Shown: positions 9,068 through 17,433, counted from the first letter of the stretch. The stretch is 32,865 nt of DNA from Mycolicibacterium sp. 018/SC-01/001 (GCF_007096635.1 NZ_VKAA01000038.1:1-32865); one strand, 5' to 3'. Numbers and translations are program-made. The notes: generated from the letters alone by a model not told the origin.

Positions 9068-11353
9068 TCAGTCCTGCTTGCTGATCAGCCGGGTCAACGC
9101 CTCGCGGTCGGGGTTGAGCAGCTCGTCGATGCGCGGCTGGTTGACATCGGCGACGATGATCTCGCCGACTTCCTGGTAGACGTCACGGAAGATGCCGTGG
9201 CTCTTCATCTTCTCGGTCTGATAGATGTTGTCCTCGGTGGGCGTCACGTAGTAGACGATCTCGGCCTTGAAGCGGTGGATCAGCCACAGGTGGATGACGT
9301 CCATCAGGCGCTTCTGCCGCAGCTTCTCGGCGAACGTGTTCTGGTCGCGCACGGTCAGGATGCTGCGGCCGTGCCGATCCTTGATCGGGTCGACGACGAC
9401 GTTGGCCAGTGGCTCTTCTCCCTCACCCAGGATCTGCAGGTCGAGCACGTCGGAGCCGGCACGCCGCGGCCGCAGCTGCACGCGCAGCTTCTCCGGCAGC
9501 TTGTTGTGCTCGCTCCACAGCGCCAGCCAGTCCTCCAGCAGCTTCTTGGGCACCTCGGTCTGCACCAGGTGCTGATGCTGGGTCGAGCCCTTGCCCATCG
9601 ACTTCGTCGTCGCCGTCCGTCCGGACGACGCCGCCAGCGCGGCATCGCTGCGAGGTCCGCCGACGAGCGTTTGCGGTGTGCGGTAGGGAGATTCGACGAG
9701 ACGCATCTTGCGCTGCAGCCGGGCCAGCGCCAGCATGCCCTCCTGACGCAGCGAGGTGGCGAATTCCTCGGACGCCACGCCGTCGACCTGGTGGCCGCCG
9801 TAGGTGATGAAGTTGAAGACGAACCCCATCTTGCCGATCTCCTCGGGGAACGCGCGCATCTCCTCGTCGCTCATCCCGGTGGTGTCCCAGTTGAACGACG
9901 GCGAGAGGTTGTAGGCGAGCATCTTGTCCGGGTAGACGGCGTGGATCGCGTCGGCGAACTGCTTGGCGTCGGCCAGGTCGGCGGTCTTGGTCTCCATCCA
10001 CAGGATGTCGGCAAACGGTGCTGCGGCAAGGGATTTGGCGATCGCATAGGGAATGCCGCCGCGCACCTGGTAGTACCCCTCGGGCGTCTTGGCCCGCTCG
10101 CAGTCCCACGCGACGTCGGCGCCGAGTTCCTTGGCCTTGTCACGGGCCACCGACAGCGGCGCGCGTTCGGCGAAGGCCCGCCACTGGGCAGCGCTCATCG
10201 CCGCCGACTCACCCTCCCGTTCCCGGAACTCCAGCAGGTCCGCCACCGCGCCGGCGTAGGTGTCCAGGCCCGCGTCGTCCTGCCACGCGTCGACGAAACG
10301 GGACTCGACCTTGTCGAACGCCGCGTCCAGCGACGGCTCGGCGCCGTCCTGCCAACCGACGGCGGTCTGGTCGATCAGTTCGAGCACGCCGTGGCGGCCC
10401 AGCCACGCCTCGGCGGTCGCGTACTCGGCGTCGGGCAGCGCGTAGAGCAGATGGCCGTTCAACTCGGTCACACCCTGGTCGTAGAACCGTCGCACCATCG
10501 CCAGGAAGCAGGATTTGTACGACGGGATCTTCAGGTTGGTGACGCCGAGCAGGAACGGCTGGTCACGCTCGTCGGCGCGGCTGTCGATGAGGTTGGCCGC
10601 CTCGGCGTCGGTGCGCGCCACGATGATGCCGGGCACCCGCATGATGTCGAGCTGGAACCGCGCGGTGTTCAGGCGCTTGATCTGCTCGTCCGACGGCACC
10701 AGTACCTTGCCGCCCTGATGGCCGCACTTCTTGGTGCCGGGCCGCTGGTCCTCGATGTGGTAGCCCGGCACCCCGTTCTCGACGAAGCGTCGAATCAGGT
10801 TGCGCACGTGGGGATCTCCGCCGTGGCCGGTGTCCGCGTCGGCGATGATGAAGGGCCGGTAGTCGTACTCCGGACTCGCGTCCCGTTGTTCGGGTGTCAT
10901 CTGCAGGCGCAGGTACTGCTGGTTGCGGTCCGCGGTGAGCAGCGCTCGGACGATGCCGGCGGCCTCCTCCGGCACCTGGCTGAGCGGATAGCTGGCCAGA
11001 TCGGGCCCCGGGTCCTCGCTGATCGACCCCTTCGCCGAGGTGGCCCAGCCGCCGAGGTAGATGCCCTCGATGCCCATCCGCTTCATCACCACGGCCTGGC
11101 CGGGGGAGTAGGGCCCGAACGTCGTGATGCTCCTGCCCTGGGCGAACAACTCGCGCAGGTGCGGATAGAACGCGGTGGCCGCTTCCCGCGCCACCGGGTA
11201 GTCGGCGGGGATCGTGCCACGCTGCTCGGCGACCTGACGTGCGGTGTAGAGGCGGATGATGCCCTCGAAGCGGGGGCTGTCGAAGTAGCGCTGGGTGTCG
11301 GCGACATCGCGCTCGAACGGTGTCTGGGCGAGGTCAGCTTCGGTGATGGCCAT
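9068..11353 (-). CDS. aceA: Isocitrate lyase, long mycobacterial form (ICL2/AceA2)
   Basis: The 761-residue enzyme cleaves isocitrate to succinate and glyoxylate, the first step of the glyoxylate shunt; mycobacterial ICLs also serve as methylisocitrate lyases in propionate breakdown. DADTGHGGDPH holds metal-binding Asps, YHIEDQRPGTKKCGHQGGK contains the active-site KKCGH motif, and IIVARTDAEAANLID and LAYNLSPSFNWD are conserved lyase blocks. Compared with ICL1 of about 430 residues it has an inserted helical domain and a long C-terminal region (from about residue 600), which in M. tuberculosis ICL2 binds acetyl-CoA and activates the enzyme. The ATG at 11353 follows TAGGGT by five bases, so it is likely transcribed separately from the urc operon upstream. 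Confidence 0.96.
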   Translation of the reverse strand: MAITEADLAQTPFERDVADTQRYFDSPRFEGIIRLYTARQVAEQRGTIPADYPVAREAATAFYPHLRELFAQGRSITTFGPYSPGQAVVMKRMGIEGIYLGGWATSAKGSISEDPGPDLASYPLSQVPEEAAGIVRALLTADRNQQYLRLQMTPEQRDASPEYDYRPFIIADADTGHGGDPHVRNLIRRFVENGVPGYHIEDQRPGTKKCGHQGGKVLVPSDEQIKRLNTARFQLDIMRVPGIIVARTDAEAANLIDSRADERDQPFLLGVTNLKIPSYKSCFLAMVRRFYDQGVTELNGHLLYALPDAEYATAEAWLGRHGVLELIDQTAVGWQDGAEPSLDAAFDKVESRFVDAWQDDAGLDTYAGAVADLLEFREREGESAAMSAAQWRAFAERAPLSVARDKAKELGADVAWDCERAKTPEGYYQVRGGIPYAIAKSLAAAPFADILWMETKTADLADAKQFADAIHAVYPDKMLAYNLSPSFNWDTTGMSDEEMRAFPEEIGKMGFVFNFITYGGHQVDGVASEEFATSLRQEGMLALARLQRKMRLVESPYRTPQTLVGGPRSDAALAASSGRTATTKSMGKGSTQHQHLVQTEVPKKLLEDWLALWSEHNKLPEKLRVQLRPRRAGSDVLDLQILGEGEEPLANVVVDPIKDRHGRSILTVRDQNTFAEKLRQKRLMDVIHLWLIHRFKAEIVYYVTPTEDNIYQTEKMKSHGIFRDVYQEVGEIIVADVNQPRIDELLNPDREALTRLISKQD

Positions 11354-11358
11354 GACCC

Positions 11359-11364
11359 ACCCTA
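11359..11364 (-). promoter_or_regulatory. -10 box (TAGGGT) for ICL2
   Basis: On the minus strand TAGGGT is followed by five bases and the ATG at 11353, inside the 36-base gap after upp. It suggests ICL2 has its own, nearly leaderless promoter. Confidence 0.45.
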
Positions 11365-11389
11365 GAGCCGCTTCGGCGCAGTCGGGGAG

Positions 11390-12031
11390 TTATTTGGTGC
11401 CGAAGATGCGGTCGCCGACGTCGCCGAGCCCGGGCAGGATGTAGCCGTTGCTGTCGAGCTCGCGGTCGACGGCGGCCGTGAAGATCGGCACATCGGGGTG
11501 GGCGTGCGTCATCGCGGCGATCCCCTCGGGACAGGTCAGCAGACAGACGAACTTGACCGACCGCGGGTTGAGTTCGCGCACCCGCCCGACTGCGGCGACC
11601 GCCGAGTGCCCGGTGGCCAGCAGCGGATCGAGCACCACCACGTCGCGCTCGGCGAGATCACTGGGCATCTTGAAGTAATACTCAACCGTCACTTGAGTTT
11701 TCGGCTCGCGGTACAGCCCGATGTGGCCGACCCGGGCCGAGGGCACCGCGTCGAGCATGCCGTCGAGGATTCCCGTGCCCGCCCGCAGCACCGAGACGAA
11801 CACGACTTTCTTGCCGTCGATGACCTTGCCGGTGGTGGTCTCCATCGGGGTCTGCACTTCGACCTCGTGCATCGTCAGGTCGCGCATCACCTCGTAGGCC
11901 AGCAGCGCCGACACCTCGCGCACCAGGCGGCGGAAGGTGTTCGTCGATGCGTCATGGCGCCGCATCAGCGTGATCTTGTGCTGGACCAGCGGATGGTCGA
12001 CCAGGTTCACCCCGGATACCGCGGAAGTCAT
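11390..12031 (-). CDS. upp: Uracil phosphoribosyltransferase
   Basis: The 213-residue protein converts uracil and PRPP to UMP. The N-terminal VDHPLVQHKITLMRRHDAST, the central VVFVSVLRAGTGILDGMLD, the PRPP loop VVVLDPLLATGHSAVAAV and the end LPGLGDVGDRIFGTK are diagnostic. The usual role is pyrimidine salvage. Here its ATG directly abuts the TAG of the urc4 gene with no intervening base, so it is the third coupled cistron of a uracil-catabolic operon. In the yeast URC pathway uracil is first converted to UMP by this activity, so a catabolic role is likely. Another upp copy elsewhere would support that. Confidence 0.95.
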   Translation of the reverse strand: MTSAVSGVNLVDHPLVQHKITLMRRHDASTNTFRRLVREVSALLAYEVMRDLTMHEVEVQTPMETTTGKVIDGKKVVFVSVLRAGTGILDGMLDAVPSARVGHIGLYREPKTQVTVEYYFKMPSDLAERDVVVLDPLLATGHSAVAAVGRVRELNPRSVKFVCLLTCPEGIAAMTHAHPDVPIFTAAVDRELDSNGYILPGLGDVGDRIFGTK

Positions 12032-13255
12032 CTAGAACACCGTCCCGTCGCTGACCACGCGCAGCGGTGGCAGCCCGCCGCGTAAGCGTTGCGCCGACTC
12101 GCGCCCGGCCGCCCACGTGCCACCCTCCAGCACGCACGCCAGCGGCATCGCTGTCTCGTCGACACCCAGACGCGCCCGCACCAGCGGAGCGATCTCGTCG
12201 AGCAGCGCGACGGTCAGTCCGCGCCATTCGACCACCAGCTCGTCGGCCGGCGTCCAGGATCGCGCAGCGGCGTCGGGATCGCGCAGCCGGAGCACCCCGC
12301 CGTCGAGCAGCAGCCCACCGTTGCGGTACTCGGGGAGCCCGGTCAGCGACTCGATCCCGGTGACCGTCACACCGGACCACTGCAGCGGCTCGATGAGCGA
12401 GTAGGTGAGCCACTGGGACAGCTTGTGCAGGGGCAGCCAACCCGCCGTCGCCCCGGGCCCGGCCACCCCGTCGTGGCGCCAGCAGTCGCCGAGCGGTTCG
12501 GCGCCGATCACGTTGCCGGACGGCCAGATTCGCGACAGCGAGGTCAGCAGGTGGACCAGCAGGTCGTGGGCGTCGACAACACCCGAGGATGCCGAGGACG
12601 CGTCGAACAGCCCGCCGGGTCTGCCGTGCGGGCCGAACACCTCGGGCTGCTCGGCGAGCGCGGCGCCCAGGCTGCGCATCAGCTGGGCCCGGCCGGGCAG
12701 CCCGACGAGCGGATTGCCGGGGGACACCTGCAGCACGGTGGCGAGGTCCTCGGCGGTCAGGGTGCGCAGGCCGGCGGCGTCGACCTGAAGAGGATGGTCC
12801 GGGTCACTGGAGAATCTGCCGTCGACGAACCCGTGCCAGCTGGCCACCGCGAGACCCTCGGAACGGTGGTAGCGCACCCCGTCCTCGACGAACCCCCAGT
12901 CCGCACCCGCTCCCGCGTCGAGCAGCACGCTGACCACCGCGAGGTCGATCATGGCGCGGGCACGATCAGCGGCCGTGACACCGTCGAGTCGGGCGGTGAG
13001 TGCGGCGGTACGGTCGACGCCGCCGGCGGCGAAATGGCGCCACCGGCTGTGCGGCGGGATGTGCAGCTCGGGAAACCTGGTGCGCGTCAGCGTTGCAACG
13101 GTGTCGGCCACCTGCTCGAGGGCGTCGTCGTCGACGGTGAACCAGGTGGAATCACCCGCGCGGGCTCGATCCAGCAGCGCCGCCGACCGCGTCCGCACCG
13201 CCGCCGTGGTGCGCAGCACCTCCACGGCCTCGGCGGCCTCGGCGAGCTCCGTCAC
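12032..13255 (-). CDS. urc4: URC4/urg3 family protein (DUF1688), uracil catabolism
   Basis: This 407-residue protein matches the DUF1688 family, the bacterial counterpart of yeast URC4. Recognisable blocks are TRFPELHIPPHSRWRHF, DLAVVSVLLDAGAGADW, RSEGLAVASWHGFVDG, VSPGNPLVGLPGRAQLM, PLHKLSQWLTYSLIEPLQW and LTGLPEYRNGGLLLDGGVL. URC4 is genetically required for growth on uracil as nitrogen source through the URC route, but its chemistry is not firmly established. The GTG at 13255 overlaps the stop of urc1 as GTGA, which fixes the start. A much longer upstream reading of this frame is Arg-rich out-of-frame urc1 and is rejected. The stop immediately precedes the upp ATG. Confidence 0.88.
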   Translation of the reverse strand: MTELAEAAEAVEVLRTTAAVRTRSAALLDRARAGDSTWFTVDDDALEQVADTVATLTRTRFPELHIPPHSRWRHFAAGGVDRTAALTARLDGVTAADRARAMIDLAVVSVLLDAGAGADWGFVEDGVRYHRSEGLAVASWHGFVDGRFSSDPDHPLQVDAAGLRTLTAEDLATVLQVSPGNPLVGLPGRAQLMRSLGAALAEQPEVFGPHGRPGGLFDASSASSGVVDAHDLLVHLLTSLSRIWPSGNVIGAEPLGDCWRHDGVAGPGATAGWLPLHKLSQWLTYSLIEPLQWSGVTVTGIESLTGLPEYRNGGLLLDGGVLRLRDPDAAARSWTPADELVVEWRGLTVALLDEIAPLVRARLGVDETAMPLACVLEGGTWAAGRESAQRLRGGLPPLRVVSDGTVF

Positions 13256-14487
13256 TCCTGCAGCCCCCGGCCCTTGACCCGCTTGAGGTCCTCGGCGTCG
13301 GGGACCTCGCCGGGCGTGTAGTAACCGGCGGCCATCTTCGCGTCGATCTCGACGCGCGCGTCGGCCGGGATCAACTCCTCCGGGATCGACACGCGCTCGC
13401 CCACCTCGATGCCCGCGCCGGTGATGGCGTCGTACTTCATGTTGCTCATCGACACCAACCGGTGGATCTTCGTCACGCCCAGCCAGTGCAGCACGTCGGG
13501 CATCAACTCCTGGAACCGCATGTCCTGCACGCCCGCAACGCATTCGGTGCGGGTGAAGTACCGGTCGGCGGTGTCGCCGCCGGCCTGCCGTTTACGGGCG
13601 TTGTACACCAGGAACTTGGTCACCTCGCCGAGTGCGCGGCCTTCCTTACGCGAATACGCGACGAGCCCGACCCCGCCGCGCTGGGCGCCGGTGATGCACT
13701 CCTCGATCGCGTGGGTCAGATACGGCCGGCAGGTGCAGATGTCGGAGCCGAACACGTCCGAGCCGTTGCACTCGTCGTGCACCCGTGCCGTGAGTTCGAC
13801 GCTCCGATCGGCCAGATGCTCGGGAGCACCGAAGATGTAGACGGTCTGACCGCCGATCGGAGGCAGGAACACCTCGAGGTCCGGCCGCGTCACCAGCTCG
13901 GGGTACATGCCGCCCGTCTCTTCGAAAAGCACTCGGCGAAGGTCGTTTTCGCTGCAGCCGAAGCGGGCGGCGACACCGGGCAGGTGCCACACGGGTTCGA
14001 CAGCCGCCTTGGTCACCTGAGCAGCGCCGGTGTCGAGCAGGACCCGCCCGTCGGGGACCAGCCGGCCCCTGGCGATCGCATCGGCCACCTCGGGCAGGAT
14101 GACCTGCGCCTTGGTCACCGCGATCGTCGGCCGGATGTCGATCCCGGCGGCGATCTGGTCGGCGAACGCCTCGGTGACCATCGCCCCCCAGGGGTCGAGG
14201 CTGACGATGGTGGTCGGGTCGGTCCACTGCGGGAACGGCCCGATCCGATCCGTGGGCGCGGTGTCGGTCAGGTCCGCCCGGTGGTCGGGGGAGAGTTGCC
14301 CGGCGGCGACGGCCAGCGCCCGGTAGACGCCGTAGGCGCCGCTGTGCGCGCCGATCACGTTGCGGTGCGCGCGGGCAGTGGTGCCGACGATCGGTCCGCG
14401 TTCGGCGGCCGTCGGCGCGCCCCAGCGCACTGCGGGCGCATCGGTGCCCCCGCTGTGCGATGTCAGTCGGACGTGTCCGGTGGGCAT
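13252..14487 (-). CDS. urc1: URC1-type GTP cyclohydrolase II homologue, uracil catabolism
   Basis: The 411-residue protein carries a C-terminal RibA-like domain. The zinc ligands sit in VHDECNGSDVFGSDICTC (Cys-x10-Cys-x-Cys), the Arg/Tyr block is GLVAYSRKEGRALGEVTKF, and the end holds SMSNMKYDAITGAGIEVGERV. Ordinary GTP cyclohydrolase II has TGDVFGS and TNNPxK at these places; the altered residues and the extra roughly 170-residue N-terminal region mark the URC1 subfamily, which acts on uracil nucleotides rather than in riboflavin synthesis. AAGGA about six bases before the ATG at 14487 is a good ribosome-binding site. It is coupled to urc4 by GTGA and lies 49 bases after tenA. Confidence 0.9.
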   Translation of the reverse strand: MPTGHVRLTSHSGGTDAPAVRWGAPTAAERGPIVGTTARAHRNVIGAHSGAYGVYRALAVAAGQLSPDHRADLTDTAPTDRIGPFPQWTDPTTIVSLDPWGAMVTEAFADQIAAGIDIRPTIAVTKAQVILPEVADAIARGRLVPDGRVLLDTGAAQVTKAAVEPVWHLPGVAARFGCSENDLRRVLFEETGGMYPELVTRPDLEVFLPPIGGQTVYIFGAPEHLADRSVELTARVHDECNGSDVFGSDICTCRPYLTHAIEECITGAQRGGVGLVAYSRKEGRALGEVTKFLVYNARKRQAGGDTADRYFTRTECVAGVQDMRFQELMPDVLHWLGVTKIHRLVSMSNMKYDAITGAGIEVGERVSIPEELIPADARVEIDAKMAAGYYTPGEVPDAEDLKRVKGRGLQE

Positions 14488-14536
14488 CGGTGTCCTTCGG
14501 TTGGTCGGTCCGACAGAGAATCCGCCAGCTTAGCCA

Positions 14537-15271
14537 CTACGGGCCGGTTGCGCCCGAGATCTCCCGCGGCCAGGTCTCCCGCCGGTGTGCGGCGTCGAAG
14601 AACATCCACTCGTAGCGGGACGTCGTCACGAAATGCGCGCGGGCGGCGGCCTCGTCGGTGTCGGTCAGCGTCGGCCCCACCCGGTCGGCGAGCGCGATCA
14701 CCTCGGCGACGGTCGCGGCGAACTCCTCGCCGCCGTAGCTGTCGATCCAGCGCTGGTAGCGCGGATCGGTCGAGCCGCGCTGGGCGAGCTCTGCGCCCAC
14801 TTCGGCGTAGATCCAGTAGCAGGGCAGCACCGCGGCGAGCCCGTCGGCGAACGAGCCGGCGTAGACCGTCGACATCAGGTAGCTGTTGTAGGCCAGAGTG
14901 GTCGGCGCGACGGGGACGCCGTCGACCTCGTCGCCCGACAGGCCCAGCGCCGGCAGCAGTTCGCCGTGCAGTTCGAGTTCGACGTCGAACACCTCGGCAG
15001 CGTGCCGGGCGAACATCGCGGTGTCGGCGAGCGTTTCCGCCTTGGCGCCGACGATCGCCAGCGCCCGGGCGTAGGCGCGCAGGTAGTGCACGTCCTGGGC
15101 GATGTAGTGGGCGAACGCGTCGGGGTCCAGGGAGCCGTCGGTCAGCCCGGTCAGAAACGGGTGAGCGGTGATCGCGTCGAAGATTCCGGCGATGTCGCGC
15201 CACAGCCGGGAACTCCAGGAGTCGGCCCGACCCGAACCGATGCGGGGCGCCACCCCGATGCGCGATGTCAT
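14537..15271 (-). CDS. tenA: TenA family aminopyrimidine aminohydrolase (thiaminase II)
   Basis: The 244-residue all-helical protein has TenA hallmarks: HPFLTGLTDGSLDPDAFAHY, the substrate-binding Asp in IAQDVHYLRAYARALA, the nucleophile Cys in VLPCYWIYAEVGAEL, and the Glu of SRYEWMFFDAAHR. TenA enzymes hydrolyse aminopyrimidines such as formylaminopyrimidine or thiamin for salvage. No other thiamin gene is in the window. Instead it leads the urc1-urc4-upp genes on the same strand, so it may act on a pyrimidine catabolite; that is inference. ATG 15271 lies seven bases after CAGGAT and ATG 15280 is an in-frame alternative. The promoter is arranged symmetrically with that of the divergent DUF899 gene. 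Confidence 0.85.
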   Translation of the reverse strand: MTSRIGVAPRIGSGRADSWSSRLWRDIAGIFDAITAHPFLTGLTDGSLDPDAFAHYIAQDVHYLRAYARALAIVGAKAETLADTAMFARHAAEVFDVELELHGELLPALGLSGDEVDGVPVAPTTLAYNSYLMSTVYAGSFADGLAAVLPCYWIYAEVGAELAQRGSTDPRYQRWIDSYGGEEFAATVAEVIALADRVGPTLTDTDEAAARAHFVTTSRYEWMFFDAAHRRETWPREISGATGP

Positions 15272-15278
15272 GGCGATC

Positions 15279-15351
15279 ATCCTGTCAGCGATGAGTTTCC
15301 GGTTCTCGTCCGGTCGACACCGATGACCCGCACTCCCTCCGCTGACAGGAT
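15279..15351. promoter_or_regulatory. Divergent promoter with 12-bp inverted repeat (tenA / DUF899 gene)
   Basis: ATCCTGTCAGCG (15279-15290) and CGCTGACAGGAT (15340-15351) are perfect inverted copies separated by 49 bases. The CAGGAT end of each copy is positioned as the -10 box of the gene leaving that side: six bases before ATG 15358 on plus, seven before ATG 15271 on minus. The repeat extends six bases beyond the -10, so a shared regulator that binds both copies is plausible. Confidence 0.5.
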
Positions 15352-15357
15352 GGTCAG

Positions 15358-16047
15358 ATGACGCAGTCCGCCCTCCCGCCCGTTGTCGACATCTCGTCCT
15401 GGCGCGCACAGCTCGACGAGCTGCGCGCCCGCGAGAAGGCCGCCACCCGCGAGCTCGACGCGATCGCCGCGCAGCGCCGCCGCCTGCCGATGGTCGAGAT
15501 GACTGACTACACGTTGATCGGAGCCGACGGCCCGGTGCGCCTGGTCGACGTCTTCGACGGACGTTCGCAGCTCATCGTCTACAACCACATGTGGAATGAC
15601 GGCCAGACGTGGCAGTGCGGAGGCTGCACCGGCTTCACCTCCCAATTCACCCGCCTGGAGTTCCTCGACAGTTACGACGCCCGGTTCGTCATCGTCACCG
15701 CCGGCCCGATCGACGAGGCGCTGGCCTACAAGAAGCGGGTCGGCAATCAGATGGAGTGGTACTCGTCGTCGCAGAGTTCGTTCGCCGCCGACGTCGACGC
15801 CGCGCCGGGAACGGGGTTCGCGGTCAACGTGTTCCTGCGGGACGGCGACCGCGTGTATCGCACCTGGCACACGAACGGGCGGGGCACCGAGCAGCTGAGC
15901 CACTCCTTCGCATTGCTCGACATCCTGCCGTGGGGCCGCCAGGAGGTGTGGCAGGACTCGCCCGAGGGCTGGCCGCAGCGGCCGACGTATTCGGGCTGGC
16001 TCGACTCACCCGACATCGCCCGTGTGTACGGCGATCCCGAGGCCTGA
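15358..16047 (+). CDS. DUF899 family thioredoxin-like protein
   Basis: The 229-residue protein has a helical N-terminus (RAQLDELRAREKAATRELD) with RRRLPMVEM, then a thioredoxin-like core: LIVYNHMWNDGQTWQCGGC, TRLEFLDSYDARFVIVTAGP, and a C-terminal HTNGRGTEQLSHSFALLDILPWGRQEVWQDSPEGWP. This is DUF899, common in actinobacteria. The QCGGCTGF stretch carries two cysteines where thioredoxins have their redox motif, so a disulfide or peroxide-related role is reasonable but unproven. The gene diverges from tenA with a shared inverted-repeat promoter, and tpx begins 42 bases after its stop on the same strand, giving weak support for a redox role. ATG 15358 follows CAGGAT by six bases. Confidence 0.85.
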   Translation: MTQSALPPVVDISSWRAQLDELRAREKAATRELDAIAAQRRRLPMVEMTDYTLIGADGPVRLVDVFDGRSQLIVYNHMWNDGQTWQCGGCTGFTSQFTRLEFLDSYDARFVIVTAGPIDEALAYKKRVGNQMEWYSSSQSSFAADVDAAPGTGFAVNVFLRDGDRVYRTWHTNGRGTEQLSHSFALLDILPWGRQEVWQDSPEGWPQRPTYSGWLDSPDIARVYGDPEA

Positions 16048-16077
16048 CCCGAACGCGACGAACAGGGTCCGGCTTGG

Positions 16078-16083
16078 CAGACT
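16078..16083 (+). promoter_or_regulatory. -10-like box (CAGACT) for tpx
   Basis: CAGACT ends six bases before the ATG at 16090 and no ribosome-binding site is present. The same hexamer precedes the gene at 22437. Confidence 0.4.
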
Positions 16084-16089
16084 GTGCCC

Positions 16090-16587
16090 ATGGCACAGAT
16101 AACTTTGCGCGGAAACCCGATCAACACCGTTGGAGAGCTTCCCGCCGTCGGCTCGCCGGCGCCCGGATTCACGCTCGTCGGAACGGATCTCGGCACTGTC
16201 GCCGACGACCAGTTCCGCGGCAAGCCCCTGCTGCTGAACATCTTCCCGTCTGTCGACACCCCGGTGTGCGCGACCAGCGTGCGCACGTTCAACGAGCGCG
16301 CGGCCGCGTCCGGCGGCGCCGTGCTGTGCGTGTCGAACGACCTGCCGTTCGCCCAGAAGCGGTTCTGCGGAGCCGAGGACATCGAGAACGTGACACCTGC
16401 GTCGGCATTCCGCGGCGGCTTCGGTGACGACTACGGCGTGACGATCACGGACGGCCCGATGGCCGGTCTGCTGGCGCGCGCCGTCGTGGTGGTCGGCGCC
16501 GACGGCACCGTCTCCTACACCGAATTGGTCCCCGAGATCGGCCAGGAACCGGACTACGACGCAGCGTTGGCGGCCCTCGGCGGGTGA
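16090..16587 (+). CDS. tpx: Thiol peroxidase Tpx (atypical 2-Cys peroxiredoxin)
   Basis: The 165-residue enzyme reduces hydrogen peroxide, alkyl peroxides and probably peroxynitrite using thioredoxin in the cytosol. The peroxidatic Cys60 is in PSVDTPVCATSVRTFNE, the resolving Cys93 in FAQKRFCGAEDIENV, and Cys80 in AVLCVSNDLPF is also kept, matching the three-cysteine pattern of M. tuberculosis Tpx. QITLRGNPINTVGELP is the typical start. An in-frame GTG at 16084 is possible, but ATG 16090 gives the conserved N-terminus and sits six bases after CAGACT. Confidence 0.97.
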   Translation: MAQITLRGNPINTVGELPAVGSPAPGFTLVGTDLGTVADDQFRGKPLLLNIFPSVDTPVCATSVRTFNERAAASGGAVLCVSNDLPFAQKRFCGAEDIENVTPASAFRGGFGDDYGVTITDGPMAGLLARAVVVVGADGTVSYTELVPEIGQEPDYDAALAALGG

Positions 16588-16782
16588 CGAGCGACACACC
16601 CTAGGCATTCCCGCGCCGCGATAGGTCACTGTTCGGTTCCAGTCGGGCATCTGATTGATTCGCAGTCCTGCGACGACGGAAAACCACCCGCTCAGGTGGT
16701 GTAGAAGTGGTCATAGTGACTGTTGTGATTGATGAGATCAGCGCCTCCCGGCGCTGACGGCTCGGAAAGCGGTGGAAGTGTC

Positions 16783-17433
16783 ATGCGAGCGGTTCGCGGG
16801 TTTCGCGGGTTTGTCGCCCTGGTCGTCGGCGTGGTTCTCGTCCCCGCGCTGAGCCTGGGCCTGATGGTGGCCGGGTCCGGCCTGGCGGCGGCCCAGCCCA
16901 CACGGTCGGCGACGAACCAGAAGGCCGTCGAGGTCGTCATCGCCCGTGCGCTGTCGCAGCGCGGGGTGCCCTTCGCCTACGGCGGGGGCGGCGCGTCCGG
17001 CCCCAGCAAGGGCACAGCTGCCGCACCCGCCGACCCGGCGAGCCCGGATCAGGCCGCACTGGACGCCTCGGCGCTCGACCAGACCACACCCGGGCTGAAC
17101 CTGCCCGCCGCGACCGCACCCACGGCCGCACCCGCTCCCGCGCCGCGCGTCGAGGTGGTGGGCTTCGACGCCTCGGGCCTGATGGTCTACGCCTACGCGG
17201 GGGTCGGCGTGAAGCTGCCGCGGTCCTCGGGCGAGATGTACAAGGTCGGCCAGAAGGTGATGCCGTCGCTCGCGCTGCCCGGCGACCTGCTGTTCTACGG
17301 ACCCGACGGCACCCAGAGCGTCGCGCTGTTCATCGGCAACGGGAAGATGGTCGAGACCACCGACGCCGGCGTCGCCGTCTCCGAGGTGCGAACCAAGGAC
17401 ATGGCGCCCTACCTGGTTCGCATCATCGCCTGA
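16783..17433 (+). CDS. ripD: RipD: secreted NlpC/P60-domain protein with inactivated active site
   Basis: The 216-residue protein starts with an export signal (about residues 8-38, ending GSGLAAAQPT), then SQRGVPFAYGGGG, a Pro/Ala linker of about 50 residues, and an NlpC/P60 core: VVGFDASGLMVYAYAG, LPRSSGEMYKVGQKV, PGDLLFYGPDGTQSVALFIGNG. Active family members have DCSG and HVxLYIG. Here the nucleophile Cys is Ala130 and the His is Ser179, the same loss known for M. tuberculosis RipD, which binds peptidoglycan without cutting it. A cell-wall-binding or regulatory role outside the membrane is expected. GGAAG five bases before ATG 16783 supports this start over one 54 bases upstream. Confidence 0.9.
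   Translation: MRAVRGFRGFVALVVGVVLVPALSLGLMVAGSGLAAAQPTRSATNQKAVEVVIARALSQRGVPFAYGGGGASGPSKGTAAAPADPASPDQAALDASALDQTTPGLNLPAATAPTAAPAPAPRVEVVGFDASGLMVYAYAGVGVKLPRSSGEMYKVGQKVMPSLALPGDLLFYGPDGTQSVALFIGNGKMVETTDAGVAVSEVRTKDMAPYLVRIIA

Noticed and set aside
9197..11365. 722-codon open frame on the plus strand
   Set aside because: It is antisense to isocitrate lyase, rich in Arg/His/Leu/Val/Gly with no domain; an artefact of high-GC codon use in the real gene.
13252..14487. Riboflavin-type GTP cyclohydrolase II (ribA)
   Set aside because: Residues typical of RibA are changed, an extra N-terminal region is present, and the gene is coupled to urc4 and upp.
13462..15171. 569-codon open frame on the plus strand
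   Set aside because: Antisense to urc1 and tenA, low-complexity Arg/Ser-rich end.
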